Origin: Chitinophagaceae bacterium UBA7600
GTDB lineage: Bacteria > Bacteroidota > Bacteroidia > Chitinophagales > Chitinophagaceae
Assembly: GCA_002478885.1 (NCBI GenBank)
Contig: DLKC01000043.1
Coordinates: forward strand, 1 to 64,000
DNA: 64,000 nucleotides
Direction: 5' to 3'
Shown: in pieces, positions 18,144-25,836 of the stretch
How the letters are laid out: each line of letters opens with the position of its first letter
How positions within the stretch are numbered: position 1 is the stretch's first letter
The notes under the pieces: model-generated
What the model was told of the DNA's origin: nothing
Database searches by the model: none
The model's input: the letters and a program-made list of their open reading frames with translations, nothing else
Position numbers and translations under genes: made by a program

Positions 18144-18215
18144 CAAATCGAAATCCTTTGTTTGTCCGAAAGAAAAATGCTTTTAAGAAGCTGTACATTC
18201 AATAAAATATTTGTC

Positions 18216-19259
18216 ATGATAAATTTTTCAGTCAATCATTCGTTTGCTGCAAAAATATTATTTGTGTCGTTCCTGTTCGTGGCGATGGAATGTACCGCGC
18301 AACCGACTCCCAAACGTGCATTGCTTGCGCTATCTAAAACCGATCATGTGCTGTCGGTCGTTGACCCGGTAAGTTTGAAAGTGCTGACCCGCATTCCGGT
18401 TGGAGTTGATCCGCATGAAGTGGTTGCTTCAACAGACGGAAAGACCGCATATGTCTGTATTTACGGTGGCGGCAGTTTTCACGAGATAAACGTAATTGAC
18501 CTCGTTGCGCAAAAGCCGTCGCTTACTATTGATACGAGACCGCTTTTTGGTCCACACGATATCGCTTTTGTAAATGGTAAGGCGTGGTTTACCGCCGAAG
18601 GTTCAAAAGCTGTGGGGCGTTATGACCCTTCAACGGGCAAACTTGATTGGAGTATGGGAACCGGTGAGAACAGGACACACATGATTTATGTAACCCCTGA
18701 TGCTAAAAGAATCTATACAACCAACGTTTCTTCCGGAACAGTGAGCATTCTTGTTGACACGATCATACAACCCGGTAAGAATGCACCACCGAATGCTCCC
18801 GCCCGGGAAGATTGGGTGCAGACGATAATTGCAACGTCAAGAGGCTCTGAAGGCTTCGATGTGTTGCCCGATGGCAGCGAACTATGGACTGCTTCGAGCG
18901 AAGATGGAACAATTACCATCATTGACCCCTTTGCAAAAAAGCAAGCTGCAAAAATTGATGCGAAAGTGAATGGAGCCAACCGTTTAAAATTTACGCCCGA
19001 TGGGAAACTTGCTTTTATTTCAAGCCTGCAATCTGGGGAACTTACCGTTTATGATACCAAAACAAGGAAAGAAGTAAAACGCATAAAAATGGGCAAGGGC
19101 GCCGCTGGCATTTTGATGGATGCTGAAGGTGGTCGTGCATTTGTAGCGTGTTCTGCGGATAATTATATTGCGATCGTTGACCTCAATACTTTAGAAGTTA
19201 CGGGCCACCTTGATGTTGGCGGCGTACCCGATGGCATGGCCTGGGCAGTGCAACAATAG
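18216..19259 (+). CDS. Exported YVTN-family beta-propeller protein
   Basis: A seven-bladed YncE-like propeller of about 347 residues. Blades contain the usual patterns such as VDPVSLKVLTRIPVG, DGKTAYVCIYG, VTPDAKRIYTTN, DGKLAFISS and VDLNTLEVTGHLDVGG. The start was placed at the ATG at 18216, giving a signal peptide (FAAKILFVSFLFVAMECTAQ); an ATG at 18177 would add 13 residues before it. Propellers of this family bind proteins, nucleic acids or small ligands, and no catalytic residues are visible. It follows the amidohydrolase at close distance and ends at a terminator. Confidence 0.85.
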   Translation: MINFSVNHSFAAKILFVSFLFVAMECTAQPTPKRALLALSKTDHVLSVVDPVSLKVLTRIPVGVDPHEVVASTDGKTAYVCIYGGGSFHEINVIDLVAQKPSLTIDTRPLFGPHDIAFVNGKAWFTAEGSKAVGRYDPSTGKLDWSMGTGENRTHMIYVTPDAKRIYTTNVSSGTVSILVDTIIQPGKNAPPNAPAREDWVQTIIATSRGSEGFDVLPDGSELWTASSEDGTITIIDPFAKKQAAKIDAKVNGANRLKFTPDGKLAFISSLQSGELTVYDTKTRKEVKRIKMGKGAAGILMDAEGGRAFVACSADNYIAIVDLNTLEVTGHLDVGGVPDGMAWAVQQ

Positions 19260-19280
19260 TGTTTAAAATTTTACACTTTC

Positions 19281-19305
19281 AGAGGCTCGCAGGGTGCCTC
19301 TTTTT
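19281..19305 (+). terminator. Rho-independent terminator after the propeller gene
   Basis: Stem AGAGGC / GCCTCT around a 9-base loop, followed by five T. It is 21 bp after the stop codon at 19259. Confidence 0.65.
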
Positions 19306-19363
19306 GTTGGGCAGATGCGGGTGCCTAAACAGTATTGCTCCGCAAAGTTCCGAACGATGAATT

Positions 19364-19375
19364 GTGCGACGCAAC
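19364..19375 (-). repeat. Palindromic intergenic element, right arm
   Basis: Core GTGCGACGCAAC followed by AAAAGCTGCTATG. It lies between the terminator of the propeller gene and the TIM-barrel gene. Confidence 0.6.
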
Positions 19376-19522
19376 AAAAGCTGCTATGTGTTGCGTTGCC
19401 AGGCCCAAAAAAACAATCTGAAATATCGGCTTCCTGTAAAGACAGGTTCTCATAATGGCGTACATTTAAACAGCGATTGTAATTATACTTTAGCCCGCCG
19501 GGCGAACATAAATCAACACATC

Positions 19523-20476
19523 ATGCAAAGAAGAAAATTTATTCAGTCAGGTGCCATGGGCTTAACAGGGTTGTTGCTTGCAAAGTCTGCAGGTGCCGCA
19601 TCGTTTTCGGTAAATAAGGCCGCGCAAAACATAGGCCTGCAGTTATACACACTTGGTGACCTTATGATCAGTGACCCTAAAGGCACGTTGCAAAAGCTGG
19701 CTGCGATCGGCTATAAAGAACTGGAAAGCGCGGGCTCGCAGAAAGGAAATTTTTATGGGCTTAAACCAAAAGAATTGGCTGCTATGATAAAAGACGCAGG
19801 CATGACTTGGCGCTCGGCACACGTTGGCGGCGCTCCATTTTCAAGGGAGTCTATCATGAAGATGGCAAAGACTGCAGAAGATTCGGCCAGGATTCAACAA
19901 TATCTCGACCGCATGAAAGACATGCCTAAATCGCTTAACCTGAAAGAAAACTACCAGGAACTTGCCGATGCGACTGCCGAAGGCGGAATAAGTTATCTTG
20001 TTTGTTCGAGCATTCCTGTAAGCACTCTTGATGAAATAAAAACTGCGGTGGATGTATTCAATAAATCTGGCGAGGCCTGCAAAAAAGCGGGTGTGCAATT
20101 TGCCTATCACAACCACACCAGCGAGTTTGATGAGGTGGAAGGTCACCGGCCGTTTGATTATATCCTTTCCAATACCGATAAAAATTTAGTTAAGATGGAA
20201 CTTGATCTTGCATGGGCCACGAAGGCAAAGCAAGACCCGGTTGCACTCTTTAAAATGCATCCCGGCCGCTTCCCGCTGTGGCATGTAAAAGACCTTAACA
20301 AAACAACCATGATGCCGGCAGAAGTCGGCACAGGCATTGTCGATTTTAAACATGCTTTTGATAACGCAAAAGAATCGGGCATGAAGTATTTTTTTGTAGA
20401 ACAGGATGGCGCTCCGCAGCCTCTGCAAAATGTTACAAACAGTTATAACTATCTCGACAAAATGTTGCATGCTTAA
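19523..20476 (+). CDS. Exported sugar phosphate isomerase/epimerase-like TIM-barrel protein
   Basis: Xylose-isomerase-like TIM-barrel protein of 317 residues with a twin-arginine leader (MQRRKFIQSGAMGLTGLLL). Likely metal ligands lie in AYHNHTSEF, MELDLAWA, WHVKDL and FVEQDG. In Bacteroidota, exported members of this family often accompany Gfo/Idh/MocA oxidoreductases and DUF1080 proteins and act on keto-sugars or inositol-like compounds; the exact reaction here is unknown. The ATG at 19523 is preferred because the longer frame starting at 19364 runs through a palindromic repeat and puts the Tat motif 54 residues inside. A terminator follows at once. Confidence 0.9.
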   Translation: MQRRKFIQSGAMGLTGLLLAKSAGAASFSVNKAAQNIGLQLYTLGDLMISDPKGTLQKLAAIGYKELESAGSQKGNFYGLKPKELAAMIKDAGMTWRSAHVGGAPFSRESIMKMAKTAEDSARIQQYLDRMKDMPKSLNLKENYQELADATAEGGISYLVCSSIPVSTLDEIKTAVDVFNKSGEACKKAGVQFAYHNHTSEFDEVEGHRPFDYILSNTDKNLVKMELDLAWATKAKQDPVALFKMHPGRFPLWHVKDLNKTTMMPAEVGTGIVDFKHAFDNAKESGMKYFFVEQDGAPQPLQNVTNSYNYLDKMLHA

Positions 20477-20494
20477 CAGGTTGAACAAATAATA

Positions 20495-20524
20495 AAAAAA
20501 GGGCTCTTTACAGGGCCCTTTTTT
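20495..20524. terminator. Terminator after the TIM-barrel gene
   Basis: Stem AAAAAAGGGC / GCCCTTTTTT with a 10-base loop; the T-tract continues the stem. It begins 18 bp after the stop codon. Confidence 0.8.
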
Positions 20525-20576
20525 GCTGATATGCTTTAGTATTTGTTTACCGGCTTTGGTATTGCATGGCTTCTTC

Positions 20577-20654
20577 GTTGTGTCACTCACTTCAACGTCC
20601 GGAACATTATGCGGCTGCTGACAGCTAATCGCACGTTCAAGTGTGCGATGCAAC
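20577..20654. repeat. Palindromic intergenic element, complete inverted pair
   Basis: Left arm GTTGTGTCACTCACTTCAAC and right arm GTTCAAGTGTGCGATGCAAC face each other across about 38 bp. The middle (AACATTATGCGGCTGCT) is close to that of the copy at 37660. An outer CCGGCTTTGGTATTGCATGG flank matches the longer copies. Confidence 0.8.
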
Positions 20655-20781
20655 GAAGCTTTCGTGAAAAACGGGTGCTGGGATCGTCATGTTTTGCAAA
20701 TACTTTTCGCTGAAAACCTCCTGCTTGCCGCAAAGTTTGCATTGTTTACCGCATTCGAAACAATGGCTTCTGTACGTCAGC

Positions 20782-20789
20782 TATGTTTG
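20782..20789 (+). promoter_or_regulatory. Candidate -7 promoter box of the PepSY-type gene
   Basis: TATGTTTG fits TAnnTTTG. It lies 21 bp before the ATG at 20811, which would leave a very short leader. No -33 TTTG at the usual distance. Confidence 0.3.
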
Positions 20790-20810
20790 CGCCATTAAAC
20801 GAATGATACA

Positions 20811-21344
20811 ATGAAACAGGTTAATGGCAGCTCTAAAAGAAATTTGCGCTGGTATATGCGGTACTTACACAATAAGATCGGCTTCTTTATAACCGGGCTG
20901 GTAATTATTTATAGTTTGAGCGGCCTTGTTCAAACTTACCGGGATACAGATTTTCTTAAACACGAAGTAACAAATGAAAAGAGACTTGTGCCCGGCCTGT
21001 CAGAAGCGCAACTTGGGCCGCAATTACGGCTGCGCGATTTTAAAGTGATCAAAACGGCTGGCGATACGCTGTACTTTAAAGATGGAAAATACAACAGCGT
21101 AACAGGCCAGGCAGTTTATACAAGCAGGGAATGGTATGCATGGATAAAGCCGTTTACCGATCTGCACAAAAGTTCGAGCAAAGACATTGGTCATTACTTT
21201 ACAACGATTTTTGGTTTCGCTCTTTTCTTTATGTCCATCTCAGCTTTCTGGATGTTCAAGCCAGGAACAAAAGCCTTTAGCCGCGGTGTGTTGTTGACCG
21301 TCACCGGAGTTATTGCTTCGGTGTTGCTGTTATTGCTGCAATAA
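20811..21344 (+). CDS. PepSY-associated membrane protein
   Basis: 177-residue inner-membrane protein. It opens with a basic RNLRWYMRYLHNKIGFF segment, then a first helix (about 24-44, GFFITGLVIIYSLSGLVQ), an extracytoplasmic domain (about 45-125), and two C-terminal helices (about 128-147 and 155-176). The opening motif with RYLHNKIG and the LHKSSSKDIGHYFTTIFGF segment match PepSY-TM proteins, small relatives of the iron-siderophore reductase-like membrane proteins. It is monocistronic and convergent with the FAD oxidase gene. A role in periplasmic redox or iron handling is possible but unproved. Confidence 0.8.
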   Translation: MKQVNGSSKRNLRWYMRYLHNKIGFFITGLVIIYSLSGLVQTYRDTDFLKHEVTNEKRLVPGLSEAQLGPQLRLRDFKVIKTAGDTLYFKDGKYNSVTGQAVYTSREWYAWIKPFTDLHKSSSKDIGHYFTTIFGFALFFMSISAFWMFKPGTKAFSRGVLLTVTGVIASVLLLLLQ

Positions 21345-21359
21345 TATTTAATGCGATCT

Positions 21360-21377
21360 TTTTACAGTGCTGTAAAA
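21360..21377. terminator. Short palindrome between convergent genes
   Basis: TTTTACAG-TG-CTGTAAAA, perfect 8-bp arms between the stop codons at 21344 and 21396. It could act as a weak bidirectional terminator or a protein site. It lacks a GC-rich stem. Confidence 0.35.
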
Positions 21378-21395
21378 CACATAGAGCTTTTCACG

Positions 21396-22781
21396 CTAGA
21401 AAATCTTGCCCGGATTCATGATATTGTTGGGATCGAGCACTTTTTTTATCGACTTCATAACGGCTATTTCCTCCTGCGATTTTGAAAAGCCAAGCCATTT
21501 TTTCTTATCAATGCCAATTCCATGTTCGGCTGAAACCGAGCTGGGGATGGATGCCAGCGGTGCATACAAAATTTTTTCCACAAGCTCTTTCGCCTGTTCA
21601 TTTCCTTCGCCGCAATTGATCATGAAGTGAAGGTTTCCGTCGCCCATATGCCCAAATACATAATTGTTCACGACGGGAAAATGTTGTTTCAATTCACGGT
21701 CTACGGTTGCCACGTATTGCTCCATTTCAGAAACGGCAAGACTTATATCAAATGTAAAAACAGGGCTGTGTTCGGCCAGGATGTGATCAATTCTTTCGCG
21801 TATCTGCCAGAACTGTCTACGGTCGTCCTGCTGCTGTGCAAACACAGCATCCAGTATAAGCTGATCGTGTAAAGCTGTTTCTAAAAAGGCTTCCATTTGC
21901 GTGTGGAGTGAATTGTTTGCACCCGCGATCTCCATCAGCACATACAACGGGTTATGGCCGGGTATTACTTTCTTATTGCCTGATCTCTCGTTGGTAAGCA
22001 ACTGGTAAAATGGAGGCCAGATAATTTCAAAAGAAGTGAGTTTGTCTCCAAAAAATACCCTGGCCGTGTTAAGCAATTCCCTTGCGTTTTCAAAGCTGTG
22101 AAGTGCGATAAAAACAGTGGAAAAAAATGCCGGTGCAGGCGTTAACTTAAGTATGGCGCGGGTGATGATGCCCAGCGTTCCTTCAGAGCCGATAAACAAA
22201 TGTTTAAGGTCGTAGCCGGTATTGTTTTTTAATACCGGGTTCATGTTATTGAGTACAGTTCCGTCTGCCAAAACCACTTCAAGTCCGAGCACGAGGTTAC
22301 GCATAACACCATAACGCACCGCCTGTAGGCCGCCTGCATTGCTGGCAATATTTCCGCCGATCATGCAACTCCCTTTGGCGCCAAGATCCAAAGGAAAAAT
22401 AAACCCGCTTTCTCTTGCCTTTTCATGTAAATGCTCAAGAATAACGCCGGCCTCTGCTTCCACAAGGCAATTAACCCGGTCTATCTGCTGAATAGCATTC
22501 ATTCGCTCCATAGATACCGCAATTTCGTCGCGGCCTGCGGTGGCGCTGTTCACTACGTTCGAAAGGCCGCCCTGCGGCACAACCGCCTGCCCGTAATCGT
22601 TGCAGATTTTTAATAGCTGCACCACATCGTTGGTCGAGGTGGGTAACAGCAATGCCTTTACATCCAGCTTGCGGGGTTTGCCATAAACATTTGCTATTCT
22701 TTCTGATGCCTGTTCACGGCGCATTACTTTATGCTCGCCCAGGGTTTTGATCAGGCTTTCAACGACAGGCAATTTTTCCAA
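21396..22781 (-). CDS. FAD-linked 2-hydroxyacid oxidase/dehydrogenase (GlcD/D-lactate dehydrogenase type)
   Basis: Flavoprotein of 461 residues that oxidises a 2-hydroxyacid such as D-lactate or glycolate. The PCMH-type FAD-binding domain (about 37-210) holds VVPQGGLSNVVNSA and the pyrophosphate-binding GGNIASNAGG. The FAD-oxidase C-terminal domain (about 215-460) holds the GHMGDGNLHFMI and SVSAEHGIGIDK motifs with the metal/substrate histidines. No signal peptide; cytoplasmic or peripheral membrane. It is monocistronic, with a perfect TAnnTTTG box 20 bp upstream. D-lactate, glycolate and 2-hydroxyglutarate are all possible substrates. Confidence 0.92.
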   Translation of the reverse strand: MEKLPVVESLIKTLGEHKVMRREQASERIANVYGKPRKLDVKALLLPTSTNDVVQLLKICNDYGQAVVPQGGLSNVVNSATAGRDEIAVSMERMNAIQQIDRVNCLVEAEAGVILEHLHEKARESGFIFPLDLGAKGSCMIGGNIASNAGGLQAVRYGVMRNLVLGLEVVLADGTVLNNMNPVLKNNTGYDLKHLFIGSEGTLGIITRAILKLTPAPAFFSTVFIALHSFENARELLNTARVFFGDKLTSFEIIWPPFYQLLTNERSGNKKVIPGHNPLYVLMEIAGANNSLHTQMEAFLETALHDQLILDAVFAQQQDDRRQFWQIRERIDHILAEHSPVFTFDISLAVSEMEQYVATVDRELKQHFPVVNNYVFGHMGDGNLHFMINCGEGNEQAKELVEKILYAPLASIPSSVSAEHGIGIDKKKWLGFSKSQEEIAVMKSIKKVLDPNNIMNPGKIF

Positions 22782-22800
22782 TTGTTACAGTTTATGTTTC

Positions 22801-22808
22801 AAAGATAA
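22801..22808 (-). promoter_or_regulatory. Candidate -7 promoter box of the FAD oxidase gene
   Basis: On the minus strand TATCTTTG, an exact TAnnTTTG match, 20-27 bp before the ATG at 22781. Confidence 0.4.
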
Positions 22809-23106
22809 TGTTTATGGCGGCGGCTGAAATGCTCACTCTTTTGTTGGGTTTTACAAAAACAAAAGTGTTGGTTCGGGGCGACAGTTATGGTAAATAAAAA
22901 AGGCCCGTGAAAACGGAACCTTCTGAATAGCAACGGCGTCTTGATAACCGGGGCTAATACTGACTAGGTAAAAATACGAACCTTCAGCGATATTTTATGA
23001 AAAGCGTGGACTGATTTTGTTGATGGAAAAAGCCTGTATCAAACAGCCACCTGGATAACCATTGTAAGTGATGATATCGCGGCTGCTTTGCCGGGAAAGT
23101 TTTGCA

Positions 23107-23125
23107 GTACAAGAGTGCGACGCAA
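23107..23125 (-). repeat. Palindromic intergenic element, right arm
   Basis: GTACAAGAGTGCGACGCAA, followed by a GTAGCCGGGTACC tail. The left arm is not recognisable. Confidence 0.65.
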
Positions 23126-23240
23126 GAAAAGTCGCTGGATATTCTGTAGCCGGGTACCAAAAGCGATTTATAAATTCAACTTGCGGCTGCCTGGGAAAGA
23201 CTATTACCAGCCAGTAGTTCAATACAAAAAGAGTGTATTT

Positions 23241-23261
23241 ATTGCGTAAAAAATACGTAAT
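23241..23261. promoter_or_regulatory. 21-bp operator-like palindrome before the TolB-like operon
   Basis: Arms ATTGCGT and ACGTAAT around AAAAAAT, 18/21 identical to the site before the GH3 gene at 16283. It covers the expected -33 region of the promoter box at 23282, a position suited to repression. Confidence 0.6.
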
Positions 23262-23281
23262 AAAATATTCTCCGCAATACC

Positions 23282-23289
23282 TATATTTG
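23282..23289 (+). promoter_or_regulatory. Candidate -7 promoter box of the TolB-like operon
   Basis: TATATTTG, an exact TAnnTTTG match, 41 bp before the ATG. The operator-like palindrome ends 20 bp upstream of it. Confidence 0.5.
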
Positions 23290-23330
23290 AAAATGCTCCG
23301 GTAACAATTGCTTAAACCAACGCCATTAAT

Positions 23331-24281
23331 ATGAAAATTTTGACAGGATCGTGCCGGCTTTATACTGCAAAATGGTATAGCCTGCTATGCTTTTCAGTGT
23401 TGCTTGCGACAACTGCAGGGGCACAAAAGAAAGATACCATCAGTTATATTCAAACGCTGGATATTACATCTGGTAAGATAGATACCGTACTGGCGGTTCA
23501 CGAACATTACGAAGCACCGAACTGGCACCCCGGCGGATACCTTTTAATGAATAAGGCCGGCCGGTTGTACAAACTCGACTTAGCCACCAAAGCGATTACG
23601 CCGTTAAATACGGGAGCAGCCATAGAGTGCAACAACGACCACGGTTTTTCACCTGATAAAAAGTGGCTCGCCATTAGTAGCAACAACAGGAAAGACACCA
23701 GCAATAAGCCTTATCATTCCGCTGTATATATACTGCCCATCGAAGGCGGAGAGCCAAAATTACTCACGCAGTATTCTCCATCTTACTGGCATGGCTGGAG
23801 CATGGATGGGAAAACGCTTGCCTATTGTGCAGAGCGTAACAATAACTATGATATTTACACGATCAGTGTAAATGGTGGTGAAGAAAAAAGACTTACCTCC
23901 ACCGATAGCCTTGATGATGGCCCTGATTATTCAACAGACGGGAAATACATTTACTTTAATTCTTACAGGACGAGGCACATGCAAATATGGCGCATGCATA
24001 CTGATGGAAGTCAACCGGAGCAGCTTACTTTTGATGATTACTCCAACTGGTTTGCGCATCCCTCACCCGATAATAAATGGATTGTGTATATCGCTTACAC
24101 AACAAATGAAAGGCAAAGTCACCTCTTCGGCAAGCAGGTTAAGCTGCGGTTGATGAATTTGTCTGATAAGTCGACAAAAGATCTGACGCCGGTCTTTTTT
24201 GGCGGCCAGGGCACTATCAATGTACCGTCATGGAGCGCCGATAGTAAAAAAATTGCTTTTGTAAGCTATTCGGTTCAATAA
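23331..24281 (+). CDS. Exported TolB-like (PD40/WD40-like) beta-propeller protein
   Basis: 316 residues with a signal peptide (about 1-31, LLATTAGAQ). Repeats of the PD40 type run through the mature part, for example [58 protein letters not shown] and [14 protein letters not shown]. This gives a six-bladed propeller like the TolB C-terminal domain or oligogalacturonate-lyase-type proteins. No catalytic residues can be assigned. It is the first gene of an operon, 22 bp before the Gfo/Idh/MocA gene, and may bind or act on the same sugar derivative. Confidence 0.88.
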   Translation: MKILTGSCRLYTAKWYSLLCFSVLLATTAGAQKKDTISYIQTLDITSGKIDTVLAVHEHYEAPNWHPGGYLLMNKAGRLYKLDLATKAITPLNTGAAIECNNDHGFSPDKKWLAISSNNRKDTSNKPYHSAVYILPIEGGEPKLLTQYSPSYWHGWSMDGKTLAYCAERNNNYDIYTISVNGGEEKRLTSTDSLDDGPDYSTDGKYIYFNSYRTRHMQIWRMHTDGSQPEQLTFDDYSNWFAHPSPDNKWIVYIAYTTNERQSHLFGKQVKLRLMNLSDKSTKDLTPVFFGGQGTINVPSWSADSKKIAFVSYSVQ

Positions 24282-24303
24282 ATTTACCAATCAATAAAAT
24301 AAC

Positions 24304-25713
24304 ATGCAGTATATGTCAAAACAAAACCAATCATCGCGCAGAAGGTTTTTACAACAGATTGGCGCCACAAGTATGCTGGCCGCGGCGGCGCCTTTAACCA
24401 GTATGGCTGCTAAGGAAAAAGCAGAGGAGCGGACATTATTTTATGAAAAGAAAATATCGGCCGGGGATAAAATACGCCTTGCTGTGATCGGTTACGGTGT
24501 GCAAGGTCATTTCGACCTCGACACCGCATTAAAAGTACCGGGGGTGGAATTGGCTGGTATTTGTGATCTCTATACAGGCAGGCTGGTAAATGCAAAAGAA
24601 AAATTCGGCAACGATCTTTTTACCACGAGAAATTATAAAGAGCTTTTGGACAAGAGCGATATTGATGCGGTTATCGTAGCCACGACCGACTGCTGGCATT
24701 CCCGCATAACAAAAGATGCCCTTGCAAAAGGCAAAGCAGTTTATTGTGAGAAGCCGATGGTATATAAAATAAGCGAAGGCCCCGGAGTAATAGAGGCCCA
24801 AAAAAAGGCGGGAAAAATATTGCAGGTGGGAAGCCAGCGGGTAAGCAGCATCGGCCTTGCCAAGGCAAAGGAACTGCTGGCGGCTGGTGAAATTGGAAAG
24901 CTGAATATGGTTAATGCGGTTTACGACCGGCAAAGTTCTATCGGTGCATGGGAATACACGATCCCAAAAGATGCCAGTGCAGAAACAACCGATTGGGATA
25001 AGTTTATTGAAGTAACTGAGAAGATGGCGTACGATTCTAAAAAGTTTTTCTGGTGGCGCGCTTTTAAAGAAGTAGGCACCGGCGTTGCAGGCGACCTTTT
25101 TATTCACCTGCTGAGCGGTACCCATTTTATCACCGGTTCAAAAGGCCCGCAATCAATTTATGGCACCGGCCAGTTCAGTTATTGGAAAGATGGTCGCAAT
25201 ATGCCTGATGTAATGGCGGGCGTGATGCAGTATGCAGATACGCCTGAGCACCCGGCATTTCAACTAACACTCCAGGTTAATTTTATCAGTGGTACCGGCG
25301 GACAAGAGGTTATAAGGTTCGTAGGTTCTGAAGGTGTAATGGAAGTGCAGGGAAATAACCTTACCATTAAACACAGTCTGATGCCTGAAGCACCTGGTTT
25401 TGGTGGTTATGATTCGCTGTTCACCTTCTCTAAAAGCATGCAGGATGAAATGCAGAAAGAATACGATGCAAAATATACTGCTGCGCAAAAACAACGGCCT
25501 AAAAAGGATGATGTGATATTTAAAGCGCCCGTAGGTTACAGTGATCACCTCGATCATTTCACCAATTTCTTCGACGCCATAAGAACCGGTAAGCCGGTTG
25601 TAGAGGATGCAACTTTCGGTTTCAGGGCTGCAGCCCCCGCGTTGTCGTGCAATGAGAGTTATTTCCAAAAGAAAATCATTCATTGGGACCCGGTTACGAT
25701 GAAGCTTTTATAA
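24304..25713 (+). CDS. Exported Gfo/Idh/MocA family oxidoreductase
   Basis: NAD(P)-dependent sugar oxidoreductase of 469 residues with a twin-arginine leader (SSRRRFLQQIGATSM). The Rossmann domain shows VIGYGVQGHFDLD and the catalytic-site lysine motif CEKPM; the C-terminal alpha/beta domain spans about 185-460. Exported members in Bacteroidota may carry tightly bound cofactor and interconvert sugars and 3-keto-sugars. It is co-transcribed with the TolB-like gene and ends at a strong terminator. A second, different member lies at 32906. ATG at 24313 is an alternative start. Confidence 0.92.
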   Translation: MQYMSKQNQSSRRRFLQQIGATSMLAAAAPLTSMAAKEKAEERTLFYEKKISAGDKIRLAVIGYGVQGHFDLDTALKVPGVELAGICDLYTGRLVNAKEKFGNDLFTTRNYKELLDKSDIDAVIVATTDCWHSRITKDALAKGKAVYCEKPMVYKISEGPGVIEAQKKAGKILQVGSQRVSSIGLAKAKELLAAGEIGKLNMVNAVYDRQSSIGAWEYTIPKDASAETTDWDKFIEVTEKMAYDSKKFFWWRAFKEVGTGVAGDLFIHLLSGTHFITGSKGPQSIYGTGQFSYWKDGRNMPDVMAGVMQYADTPEHPAFQLTLQVNFISGTGGQEVIRFVGSEGVMEVQGNNLTIKHSLMPEAPGFGGYDSLFTFSKSMQDEMQKEYDAKYTAAQKQRPKKDDVIFKAPVGYSDHLDHFTNFFDAIRTGKPVVEDATFGFRAAAPALSCNESYFQKKIIHWDPVTMKLL

Positions 25714-25732
25714 ACATTGCCCGAAACATATA

Positions 25733-25759
25733 AATAAGGCCTGCATCGCAGGCCTTATT
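25733..25759. terminator. Bidirectional terminator, oxidoreductase / hybrid kinase
   Basis: Perfect 12-bp stem AATAAGGCCTGC / GCAGGCCTTATT with loop ATC, between convergent stop codons at 25713 and 25837. Confidence 0.85.
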
Positions 25760-25836
25760 GCTTAACAATGGTCGCTCACTTTTTCCAATCCCATCTCGTT
25801 TAATTAGCCCCTTTACGGGCGAATTATTCAATCGGC

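Larger units (their letters stand above)
20477..20810. other. Intergenic region before the PepSY-type gene
   Basis: 334 bp containing the terminator, a complete short-loop copy of the palindromic element (20577-20654), and a candidate TAnnTTTG promoter box (TATGTTTG, 20782-20789) about 20 bp before the next start codon. Nothing else was recognised. Confidence 0.55.
22782..23330. other. Divergent intergenic region, FAD oxidase / TolB-like operon
   Basis: 549 bp. It contains the FAD oxidase promoter box, a hairpin that on the minus strand ends in CCTTTTTTATTT (about 22899-22921, terminator-like although no minus-strand gene precedes it), one arm of the palindromic element (23107), the 21-bp operator-like palindrome (23241) and a promoter box (23282). 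A 75-codon minus-strand frame here has no gene-like features. Confidence 0.55.

Noticed and set aside
19364..19522. Extended N-terminus of the TIM-barrel protein
   Set aside because: The extension starts inside a palindromic element and would bury the twin-arginine leader 54 residues from the start.
22995..23222. 75-codon minus-strand open frame
   Set aside because: It covers one arm of the palindromic element and shows no protein-like pattern.
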